From contig VSOZ01000002.1 of the NCBI GenBank assembly GCA_009775095.1, positions 186,001 to 250,000 on the forward strand: a stretch of DNA of 64,000 bases. Direction: 5' to 3'. A program made the translations under genes and the position numbers. Below are positions 8,248 through 14,857 of the stretch, piece after piece. The notes beneath the pieces were generated by a model, which ran no database searches, had not been told where the DNA came from, and worked only from the letters and a program-made list of their open reading frames with translations. Source of the stretch: Muribaculum sp. GTDB lineage: Bacteria; Bacteroidota; Bacteroidia; Bacteroidales; Muribaculaceae. The number at the start of each line of letters is the position of its first letter. Positions within the stretch are counted from its first letter, which is position 1.

Positions 8248-9027
8248 TTATTTTTGTTTTAAATACTGCTGATTTATGATAAGTTTCTGTAAGAAACGCA
8301 ATTGGTCTGCAAAGTAAATACTTTTTTCCGGATATTTCAAACTTAAATTGCTTATAATTTCAAAAGCCTTGCTGTAACGACGCTGTTTTATATAAATTTT
8401 AGCAAGACTTTCGCTCAACAGGCTCTCATCCTGCTGCACAGGAGGCTGTATAGACTCCTCGCGCACCTCTTCGGCATGCTCCGTCACGTCAGCCACTTCG
8501 TCGTCGGTCATCGGGAAGTGACCGTTATTGTCACGGCTCTTGAGTATAAAGGCGTTTATAAGACTGTCCTGATCGCCGGTGCCCGCTTCATCGGCCGACG
8601 GCAGACTGCGCTCCTCCTCTTCGGCAAGTATCTGCGCATAATCGGGTGTAGGGTTGAATATAAGGCGTTCGAGTATGGCCTCCTCGCGGTCGTCGGAGCC
8701 GCCGTAATTGTCGATAAACATGGATATAGCCTCATCTGTAGTGGGCGCCGGCTTATCGTTGGACGGAGGATAGAAATCGGACTGGAGTGCTCCGAGCGGT
8801 TCGGTAAGCCGATAAAGCATGTCGGGACACGCGCTTCGCAGAGCCACACGCTGCATTAGCATATGCCGCCGCTCCTCCGACAGACCGGGGTCGCGCTCAA
8901 GCTGCATGGCAGCCGGCAGAGTGAAGTAAGGACAAGCCGCCGTCATATCGTCGACCCAACGGTCATCGACCGGCAGCGATCGGTCGGCAAGCAGCTCTTT
9001 AAGTTTATCGAGGAGGTCGCGGTCCAT
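8248..9027 (-). CDS. Conserved Bacteroidales hypothetical protein with a C-terminal TPR-like segment
   Basis: A 259-residue, mostly acidic soluble protein without a signal sequence. The middle (about 110-200) is low complexity and rich in D and E. The end (about 205-250, SLAKIYIKQRRYSKAFEIISNLSLKYPEKS) reads as one TPR hairpin. It sits between lptE and secG with short gaps (15 and 12 bases), an arrangement I associate with Bacteroidales genomes. That position suggests an envelope or export role but there is no direct evidence. Confidence 0.75.
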   Translation of the reverse strand: MDRDLLDKLKELLADRSLPVDDRWVDDMTAACPYFTLPAAMQLERDPGLSEERRHMLMQRVALRSACPDMLYRLTEPLGALQSDFYPPSNDKPAPTTDEAISMFIDNYGGSDDREEAILERLIFNPTPDYAQILAEEEERSLPSADEAGTGDQDSLINAFILKSRDNNGHFPMTDDEVADVTEHAEEVREESIQPPVQQDESLLSESLAKIYIKQRRYSKAFEIISNLSLKYPEKSIYFADQLRFLQKLIINQQYLKQK

Positions 9028-9042
9028 ATCTGTAAGAAAGTT

Positions 9043-9579
9043 TTACCAGTTACCGAGTGTGGCGTTAAATATTAGGTCGACAAGCTGCTCGGTAATCTCC
9101 TCACACAGCTGGTCCTGAACGTCGGTAAGCATTTCGGAGCTGTCAAAGTCCTGATATGCCGAGAAGGTCTGGTCCACGTCGTTCTTGTCGTTCTTATTGT
9201 CGGTATACTTTATGCGTACCGATATCGTAAGGCGTGTCTTTGACGCGAAGGCGTTTTCGGTAACAGCCTGAGGCGACAGTGTATAGCCTGTAATCTCGCC
9301 CTCCATCTCAAGGTCGCTTGACGTGTCGACCACCTGAAGGCGCGTATTGCGGGCTATATAGTCGAGCAGAGCGTTCTCAAACGTCTGCTGCAGCGGCGGA
9401 TATACAAGCGCGGCTCGTATGGGGAACTGCGATACCCTTATGGTCTTGTATATGTTGTAGTCAATGGCGGTGCCGTTAAACTTATAGCTTATCGTACAGC
9501 TCTGTACGAGCAGGGCTACCGTCATCAGCATCACGCATAGTGTGGGCAGATGCTTTTTATACTTTGGCGAAACAGTCAT
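9043..9579 (-). CDS. lptE: LptE-family LPS-assembly lipoprotein
   Basis: A 178-residue lipoprotein: lipobox ALLVQSC (Cys about 28), then the Bacteroidota LptE opening TISYKFNGTAIDY, a helix carrying PPLQQTFENALLDYI, and beta strands such as LEMEGEITGYTLSPQAV and TRLTISVRIKYTD. LptE plugs the LptD barrel and helps deliver LPS to the outer leaflet. It follows the sigma-54 activator gene by 32 bases and is probably co-transcribed with it and with secG. Confidence 0.85.
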   Translation of the reverse strand: MTVSPKYKKHLPTLCVMLMTVALLVQSCTISYKFNGTAIDYNIYKTIRVSQFPIRAALVYPPLQQTFENALLDYIARNTRLQVVDTSSDLEMEGEITGYTLSPQAVTENAFASKTRLTISVRIKYTDNKNDKNDVDQTFSAYQDFDSSEMLTDVQDQLCEEITEQLVDLIFNATLGNW

Positions 9580-9611
9580 AATATCCGTATCGTATTATCA
9601 ATTTATAAGTC

Positions 9612-10841
9612 TTATTCAAGTCCGTACTCCTTTATCTTTCTATAGAGGGTGCGCTCCGATATGTTCAACTCGGCGGCAGTGGCCTTGCGGCGCCCCTCGT
9701 TTCGTTCGAGCGCGCGCATTATGGTCTCGCGTTCGGTATCCTCAAGGGTCTTGCCGGTGTCGGATGACGACGGTTCGATGCTAAGACTTACGGGAGCGGC
9801 GTCGCCGATAATGTCGCGTACGGGCGAATATTTAACAAGCGAGTGAGGCACATGCAGGTCCTCTACCGGCACAGCCTCGTTGAACGTTGTCGAGTGGCCT
9901 TTGTTTTCAAGAGTCTCTATCGTGGCGCGAAGAGAGTCGATCTCGTTGCGCATGCGAAATATCATATTGAACAGCAGTTCGCGTTCAGCGCCGTAAGAGT
10001 GCGCGCCGTCGGCGGGAAGCACGGGAGTAAACACCGTGGCCCCCTCGGGTATGTAGCTTTTGAGCATGTCGGAGGTCACCTCGTTGCCCGCCTCGAAGAG
10101 GGCTATCTGTTCGATGACATTTTTAAGTTGTCGTACATTGCCGGGCCATGAGTAGTGCATCAGGGCGCGTTGTGCATTGTCGTCAAACGATACTGCCGGC
10201 ATGCGGTATTTTTCGGCAAAATCGGCGGCAAACTTACGCGCGAGCAGCAGTATGTCGCTGCCGCGGTCGCGCAGCGCCGGCACGGTTATAAGCACGGTTG
10301 ACAGGCGGTAGTACAGATCCTCGCGAAACTTGCCTGTCTCGATGGCGCGCTTCATGTCGACATTGGTGGCGGCCACAATCCTTATGTTGGTCTTCTGTAC
10401 GGTCGACGAACCTACCTTGATAAACTCACCGCTCTCCAGCACACGCAGTAGCCGGGCCTGTGTGGTAAGAGGCAACTCGGCCACTTCGTCAAGAAATATA
10501 GTGCCGCCGTCGGCCTCCTCGAAGTAGCCTTTTCGCGAAGCCACGGCACCCGTAAACGCACCCTTCTCGTGTCCGAAAAGTTCGGAGTCTATAGTACCCT
10601 CGGGTATGGCTCCGCAGTTGACGGCGATATACTTGGAGTGCTTGCGCGAGCCGTACTGGTGTATGATCTGCGGAAAGAACTCCTTACCGGTACCGCTCTC
10701 GCCGGTGATAAGCACCGACAGGTCTATGGGCGCTACCCTGAGAGCGCGCTGCACCGCCTCCAGAAGCGACGGAGCATTGCCCACAATGCCGAAGCGGGCC
10801 TTTGCCTGACGTATTTCGGTAGATGTATCGGTCTGATTCAT
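9612..10841 (-). CDS. Sigma-54-dependent transcriptional activator without a receiver domain
   Basis: A 409-residue bacterial enhancer-binding protein. The AAA+ domain fills about 20-250: Walker A GESGTGKE (47-54), the sigma-54-contacting loop GAFTGA (94-99), Walker B GGTIFLDE (112-119) and the R-finger region FREDLYYRL. WPGNVRQLKN closes the domain. The C-terminus (about 384-409, RRKATAAELNISERTLYRKI) is a Fis-type HTH. There is no N-terminal receiver, GAF or PAS domain, so activity must be set by expression or by a partner. The start overlaps the acyltransferase stop by 4 bases. Its target -24/-12 promoters were not found here. Confidence 0.9.
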   Translation of the reverse strand: MNQTDTSTEIRQAKARFGIVGNAPSLLEAVQRALRVAPIDLSVLITGESGTGKEFFPQIIHQYGSRKHSKYIAVNCGAIPEGTIDSELFGHEKGAFTGAVASRKGYFEEADGGTIFLDEVAELPLTTQARLLRVLESGEFIKVGSSTVQKTNIRIVAATNVDMKRAIETGKFREDLYYRLSTVLITVPALRDRGSDILLLARKFAADFAEKYRMPAVSFDDNAQRALMHYSWPGNVRQLKNVIEQIALFEAGNEVTSDMLKSYIPEGATVFTPVLPADGAHSYGAERELLFNMIFRMRNEIDSLRATIETLENKGHSTTFNEAVPVEDLHVPHSLVKYSPVRDIIGDAAPVSLSIEPSSSDTGKTLEDTERETIMRALERNEGRRKATAAELNISERTLYRKIKEYGLE

Positions 10842-11671
10842 TTTCTGTCGCGCAATTGATAGGTTTTCCGTTTTAAAAACTCTCCAAGCTCCTTTATGTC
10901 GGGATATTTATCAAGCTCTTCAGGCATTATAGGCTCGCCTACCGATATTCTGATAGTGGTATGGCACTTTCTCCACACCTCGGCAGGCAGGCGCAATGTG
11001 CGCAGACGCCAGTCTATGACTCCGAGAATATTGAACCAAGCGCTGTTGCCGCCATGGAAATATATGGGTATCACAGGCTTGCCGAACTGCTTGATAAGCC
11101 TTATTATAGAGGGCTGCCACTCACGGTCTTCAAGACGCAAACGGCCGTTGAGTTTGCTTACGGCACCCGCGGGGAAGAACCCGATGGGCTTGCCGGAACG
11201 TACATGCATTATGGCCTCCTTTATGCCCTTCATCGACACGGCCTTCTTGGCGGGATCGTCTGACGCGAGAGCGTCGACGGCTATAAAATTGGGACGCATG
11301 GCCGATATATGGTTAAGCACCATATTGACCATGACCTTAAACTCGGGTCTTATAGACCCCAAGAGAGCTATCAGCGATATGCCGTCGAGCGCCCCGAAAG
11401 GATGATTGCTCACGGTGACAAACGCACCTTCGGGAAGATTGTCAAGTATCCGGCGGCCGTCGACATCAAGAGTTATATCGAAGTCTTTCAGAAGATTGCG
11501 GGCAAATTCCGGACCCGGATTGTCGCAATATTTATCGTGAACGGCGTTAACCTTGTCAACCGACAACAGATGAAGCACGCGGTTCACCAGCTTCTCGTGG
11601 CCGTGCAATTTGGGCGCCATCTCCACGATGTCGTTATAATCAAGGACGCTACGTTTTATAGGGGTTTCCAT
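10838..11671 (-). CDS. PlsC-like lysophospholipid or glycine-lipid O-acyltransferase
   Basis: A 277-residue acyltransferase of the Bacteroidota hemolysin/OlsA-like type. Block I reads SNHPFGALDG (about 92-101, an H-x5-D version of the usual H-x4-D). FFPAGAVSKL is the region equivalent to the FPEGTRS block, and VIPIYFHGGNS matches block IV. It likely transfers an acyl chain to a lipid acceptor in the inner membrane; in Bacteroides a relative (GlsA) makes glycine lipids, but I cannot tell which substrate applies. It is the first gene of the run acyltransferase, sigma-54 activator, lptE, hypothetical, secG, with a consensus promoter upstream. Confidence 0.75.
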   Translation of the reverse strand: METPIKRSVLDYNDIVEMAPKLHGHEKLVNRVLHLLSVDKVNAVHDKYCDNPGPEFARNLLKDFDITLDVDGRRILDNLPEGAFVTVSNHPFGALDGISLIALLGSIRPEFKVMVNMVLNHISAMRPNFIAVDALASDDPAKKAVSMKGIKEAIMHVRSGKPIGFFPAGAVSKLNGRLRLEDREWQPSIIRLIKQFGKPVIPIYFHGGNSAWFNILGVIDWRLRTLRLPAEVWRKCHTTIRISVGEPIMPEELDKYPDIKELGEFLKRKTYQLRDRK

Positions 11672-11695
11672 AATTCGGTATCAATGTATTAAATA

Positions 11696-11726
11696 CAAAA
11701 TTACAAAAACTCCTCAATATCACAAA
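11696..11726 (-). promoter_or_regulatory. Promoter of the acyltransferase/sigma-54 activator/lptE/secG operon
   Basis: TTTG (11726-11723), 19 bases, TAATTTTG (11703-11696) is an exact match to the Bacteroidota consensus. It lies 25 bases before the acyltransferase ATG at 11671. The remaining intergenic stretch to 11897 shows no gene. Confidence 0.65.
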
Positions 11727-11897
11727 ATCACGTTACAAGCGCGACTCCCATGCCGCGCACATCCATATATGCCTCATACATCCGATTTATATTTCTGATG
11801 CACATTTCATATAAATCCGTTTGCGCAACATGCTTGAAATCAGTCCACACTTCTTGTATTTTATATTATGGTCGAGAGGGTTGTAAGACCTACTAAG

Positions 11898-11929
11898 TTT
11901 GTTTATAAATTGTTTTTTTGATAACTTTG
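11898..11929 (+). promoter_or_regulatory. Promoter of the small lipoprotein gene
   Basis: TTTG (11898-11901), a 20-base spacer and TAACTTTG (11922-11929) match the consensus exactly. The start of transcription would fall near 11936, about 43 bases before the ATG at 11979. The 307 bases between the acyltransferase and the lipoprotein hold two divergent promoters and no gene. Confidence 0.65.
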
Positions 11930-11978
11930 ATGCACTTGATATCAGCCAATTAATAACCCTTATTGAATAGATTGAATT

Positions 11979-12269
11979 ATGCGTTTAATCCCGTTATATG
12001 TTTCCGCATTATGCATAATAGGTAGCTCATGTGGCAATACCGAACAAAAGGCTGTTTCCGATGCAGAGCTTAATGAAGATGCAGAATTTGAGCAGTTGCT
12101 TCATGAAATGGATTCTCTTGGTGAACAGCAGTCTATAGATGATATCAGCAATATGCCGTTTATACTGTCAGAAGATAATATCCAAGATTTCATAAAGGAT
12201 CACGCTTTACGCGATTCAATAAAACAAGCAAACGGCCAATGCAAAACAGAGCACAGCACGGTAGACTGA
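11979..12269 (+). CDS. Small putative lipoprotein, unknown function
   Basis: A 96-residue protein with a short signal ending in a lipobox (SALCIIGSSC, Cys about 18). The mature part is acidic and rich in D, E and Q, and has no domain I recognise. Its promoter is strong by sequence, so it is likely a real expressed gene. It converges with the XRE regulator gene. Confidence 0.6.
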   Translation: MRLIPLYVSALCIIGSSCGNTEQKAVSDAELNEDAEFEQLLHEMDSLGEQQSIDDISNMPFILSEDNIQDFIKDHALRDSIKQANGQCKTEHSTVD

Positions 12270-12322
12270 ATCAGCACATTTAATTGCCGACATTTCGATC
12301 ATGGTATTTTACAGACAATTTG

Positions 12323-12685
12323 TCAATTTTCTTCATCGATATGAGGTTTTCGAGTGTATGCTTTCTTCTTGCCGTAATTTTTGCGGATCTGTGCAAGTTC
12401 TTCCATAGTAGAATACTTGGGAGCGGAAAATATGTCGCGTATCTCTTGCAGATAACCCAGCGAGATAGCGAGAAGTATGAGATTCTTCAATGATATGAGA
12501 CCCTTTTGTTCAAAACGGGTGATGTTGGCAAGAGCCACGCCCGATTTCTCGGCCACAACTTCTCTTGTCAGTCCACGCTCCACACGTCTATTGCGGAAAT
12601 CCTCCGCCAACTTGCGTGATATATCATCAGCGTCAGGTAGAGAATATCCGTATAAAACTGACAACATATTATCTGTAAACTCCAT
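12323..12685 (-). CDS. XRE-family HTH regulator (HipB-like), no toxin partner seen
   Basis: A 120-residue protein. The HTH spans about 28-82: LAEDFRNRRVERGLTREVVAEKSGVALANITRFEQKGLISLKNLILLA. The N-terminal part (MEFTDNMLSVLYGYSLPDADDISRKL) and the tail IRKNYGKKKAYTRK are what I know from Bacteroidales XRE proteins encoded just before HipA-type kinases. Here the next gene in its direction is absent: the small lipoprotein lies convergent 53 bases away. It is therefore an orphan or the remains of a HipBA pair. The gene has its own consensus promoter. Confidence 0.8.
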   Translation of the reverse strand: MEFTDNMLSVLYGYSLPDADDISRKLAEDFRNRRVERGLTREVVAEKSGVALANITRFEQKGLISLKNLILLAISLGYLQEIRDIFSAPKYSTMEELAQIRKNYGKKKAYTRKPHIDEEN

Positions 12686-12720
12686 TTAGTACTCAATATT
12701 AATTAAATATTATCAGTTAC

Positions 12721-12752
12721 AAATATAGTCATTTTATTAGATACAAACAAAA
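12721..12752 (-). promoter_or_regulatory. Promoter of the XRE regulator gene
   Basis: TTTG (12752-12749), 20 bases, TATATTTG (12728-12721), pointing at the XRE start 36 bases away. Matches the Bacteroidota consensus exactly. Confidence 0.6.
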
Positions 12753-12772
12753 TCGTCAGAGAAATATAGATT

Positions 12773-12853
12773 AACTGACCGCTTGAATAAACTGACCTAT
12801 TCTGCTTTCTTTACATTAAAAATATGTTAATTTTGATGCCATTTTGGATGCCA
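12773..12853 (+). promoter_or_regulatory. Candidate promoter and operator of the toxin-antitoxin pair
   Basis: The 12753-12894 stretch holds two direct copies of AACTGACC (12773-12780 and 12790-12797), a -7 box TAATTTTG (12828-12835) with a weak -33 (TTTC, 18-base spacing), and a near-perfect tandem repeat TTTTGATGCCA / TTTTGGATGCCA (12831-12841, 12842-12853) overlapping the -7 box. Repeats over a promoter are usual for toxin-antitoxin autoregulation, so they may be antitoxin sites; binding is not shown. Confidence 0.35.
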
Positions 12854-12894
12854 TATGTTATACTTGTAAGACAATTAAATAATCATATAAAGAT

Positions 12895-13128
12895 ATGGAG
12901 ATAGTAACCGCAAGAGAATTCCGCTCCAATCAGGGCAAGTTCCTGACTGCGGCAATGAAAGGACAATCCGTCATACTTACATCAAGATATGGCAACTTCA
13001 AAATAACCCCTATCACAGAGGATGACTCTATTACTACCCGCATATGTGAGGGATTAAAAGAGATAAAACTAATTGAAAGCGGCAAACTTCCGTCAAAATC
13101 AGCACGATCATTCATTGATGAGCTTTGA
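12895..13128 (+). CDS. Phd/YefM-type antitoxin
   Basis: A 77-residue protein with the Phd/YefM opening MEIVTAREFRSNQGKFLTAAMKGQ followed by VILTSRYGNFKITPI, the DNA-binding half of prevent-host-death antitoxins. The rest (about 45-77) would be the toxin-binding tail. Such antitoxins neutralise the partner RelE/ParE-fold toxin and repress their own promoter. Its last 11 bases overlap the toxin start. Confidence 0.8.
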   Translation: MEIVTAREFRSNQGKFLTAAMKGQSVILTSRYGNFKITPITEDDSITTRICEGLKEIKLIESGKLPSKSARSFIDEL

Positions 13129-13456
13129 AATAAAAACAACTCCCAGATTTGAAAAGTCGGCCAAAGCCCTTATAAAAAGGCACCGATCATTGAAAGCCGA
13201 CTTAGGAGAGTTGATCTCTTCGTTAGAAAATGATCCAATACAGGGCGATGAACTAAGCCCCGGTATACGTAAAATACATATGGCGATATCTTCCAAAGGA
13301 CGAGATAAGTCCGGTGGTGCAAGGGTTACATTCACTATAGTCTCTGCAGAGAATGAAGGACGCGTATATCTTATCGACATTTATGACAAAGCCGATTACT
13401 CTACAGTTGACACGTCTGTTATAAGAGATATAGTAAAAGCCTTAAATTTAACGTGA
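13118..13456 (+). CDS. RelE/ParE-family toxin
   Basis: A 112-residue protein starting at the ATG overlapping the antitoxin end (MSFEIKTTPRFEKSAKALIKRHRSLKADL). The pattern of an N-terminal strand, two helices rich in K, and later strands (IRKIHMAISSKGRDKSGGARVTFTIV, then VYLIDIYDKADYSTV) fits the RelE/ParE fold of the larger Bacteroidota branch. RelE-type members cleave mRNA on the ribosome; ParE-type members poison gyrase. Which applies cannot be told from sequence alone. A longer frame upstream exists but would overlap the antitoxin by 56 bases and lacks family similarity. Confidence 0.8.
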   Translation: MSFEIKTTPRFEKSAKALIKRHRSLKADLGELISSLENDPIQGDELSPGIRKIHMAISSKGRDKSGGARVTFTIVSAENEGRVYLIDIYDKADYSTVDTSVIRDIVKALNLT

Positions 13457-13506
13457 AAGAAACCTCAATCCGAGATTTCGAATCACATCAGGCGTGGAGA
13501 GCGACT

Positions 13507-13583
13507 TATTTGTAAGTATCATTATAATGATATTTATATAGCATTATTCAATATAATATTCAGTAAGATGACACTTACAAATA
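13507..13583. repeat. Inverted repeats between the toxin gene and the AI-2E transporter gene
   Basis: Outer arms TATTTGTAAGT (13507-13517) and ACTTACAAATA (13573-13583) are perfect 11-base reverse complements 55 bases apart. Inside the left arm sits a perfect 16-base palindrome TATCATTATAATGATA (13517-13532). The block separates two convergent genes and could act as a terminator, or be the ends of a lost small element; no poly-T tract makes it a clear terminator. Confidence 0.5.
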
Positions 13584-13609
13584 TAGGTATTTCTTCTCGA
13601 AATGACAAA
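13578..13609 (-). promoter_or_regulatory. Orphan leftward promoter facing the toxin gene
   Basis: TTTG (13609-13606), 20 bases, TATATTTG (13585-13578) is an exact consensus on the minus strand, but no gene starts downstream. A transcript beginning near 13571 would cross the palindrome at 13517-13532 and could run antisense to the toxin gene's 3' end. It overlaps the right inverted-repeat arm. Confidence 0.4.
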
Positions 13610-13625
13610 ATTTTTATTATCAAAG

Positions 13626-14759
13626 TCACTTTTTGCTGTTAGTGATGTCGGTGAAGGTGGCTTCAACAGCCTGTTTTTCCGACAATGGCTCGTCACCACG
13701 GTTTATGATATATTCCTCGTAGTAAGCGAGCAGCAGTGTGGTAAGCGGCAAGGCTATTATCATGCCTATTAGACCGAGCAAGGTACCCCATACCGACAGC
13801 GACAGCAGTATTATGGCCGGATTAAGCCCCATGGCTTTGCCCATGATTTTGGGAGTCAGGATGTAGTCGCATATGCACTGGCTTACGACATAAACCAGCA
13901 GGCACTTGCCGAGCTCGGGCCAAAACTCCACTTCGCCGCTCATCGACGATATAAGGCATATCAGAGCTACCGGTATAAGGGTTATGTACTGGAAGTAAGG
14001 TATCAAATAAAGTATACCGACCACGATACCGAGCACGATAGCAAGCGGCAACCCTATGATAGAGAAGCCGATGCAGTAAAATATAGCCGCACAGAAAGCT
14101 ATCAGCGCCTGACCGCGGAAATAGCGGTTCATACTGTTCTTGATGTCGTCGCCCACCTTATAAGCGATCGGGCGGAGCTTCGGAGGCACAAGTAGCCTGA
14201 ACCCTTTCATAAGCCGCTTGTAGTCTATAAGCACAAATATGACATAAATGAATGTGAGAAACCATTCAAGCACATGAAGCACAAAGTCGATCGACTCCGA
14301 TATGAATGTCGTGCTTTTGTCTATTATCGTATCGAAGTGCTCGCCCTCAAGCGCGTCGACCAACCGGTCGAGGTTGACGTTATTGCGTATATAGTCATGT
14401 AGCCGCTCGGGAATAAGCGGTATCGAGGTGTTTGTATTGGCCGAGTAGTCCCTAAGCATCTGCGCCAACTGGTGGGTCTCGTTAATGACCGACGGCACAA
14501 ATATATAACACAATATACCCAATATGACGGTCACCTCAAACAGTGTGAAAAAAGTGGCTACCACACGCCCTTTCAGATGCAGCAGCCTGCAGTTGAACTC
14601 CAGTATCGGGTCAAGGATATAGGCTATGAGACATGCCAGACAGAACGGAAGAAGTACGTTTTTAAGTATGTTGACAAGCCATACAAACCCCACGACCAAA
14701 GCTACCGTAATAAGTATACGGACTACACGGTCAAAGGTAAAAGGACGTGAAGATGACAT
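13626..14759 (-). CDS. AI-2E family transporter (PerM-like) membrane protein
   Basis: A 377-residue protein with about seven to eight hydrophobic segments. The N-terminal pair (about 10-48) and the third around 68-92 are followed by a soluble insert (about 95-150), then helices ending in LLGLIGMIIALPLTTLLLAYYEEY, the family's typical C-terminal signature. ILTPKIMGKAMGLNPAIILLSLSVWGTLLG (seen as two pieces) is the conserved PKIMG block. The family moves small molecules or ions (autoinducer-2, Na+/H+); the substrate here is unknown. Single gene, with a 98-base gap to the GH95 gene. Confidence 0.9.
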   Translation of the reverse strand: MSSSRPFTFDRVVRILITVALVVGFVWLVNILKNVLLPFCLACLIAYILDPILEFNCRLLHLKGRVVATFFTLFEVTVILGILCYIFVPSVINETHQLAQMLRDYSANTNTSIPLIPERLHDYIRNNVNLDRLVDALEGEHFDTIIDKSTTFISESIDFVLHVLEWFLTFIYVIFVLIDYKRLMKGFRLLVPPKLRPIAYKVGDDIKNSMNRYFRGQALIAFCAAIFYCIGFSIIGLPLAIVLGIVVGILYLIPYFQYITLIPVALICLISSMSGEVEFWPELGKCLLVYVVSQCICDYILTPKIMGKAMGLNPAIILLSLSVWGTLLGLIGMIIALPLTTLLLAYYEEYIINRGDEPLSEKQAVEATFTDITNSKK

Positions 14760-14857
14760 GACTGCAAGTTTGTAAAGTTCCTCATTCTCAAAAGTTGATA
14801 CTTTAATAATGATTAAACCTTACAAAAAGTTCTTGCACGGCTGTCCTATACTTCAAG

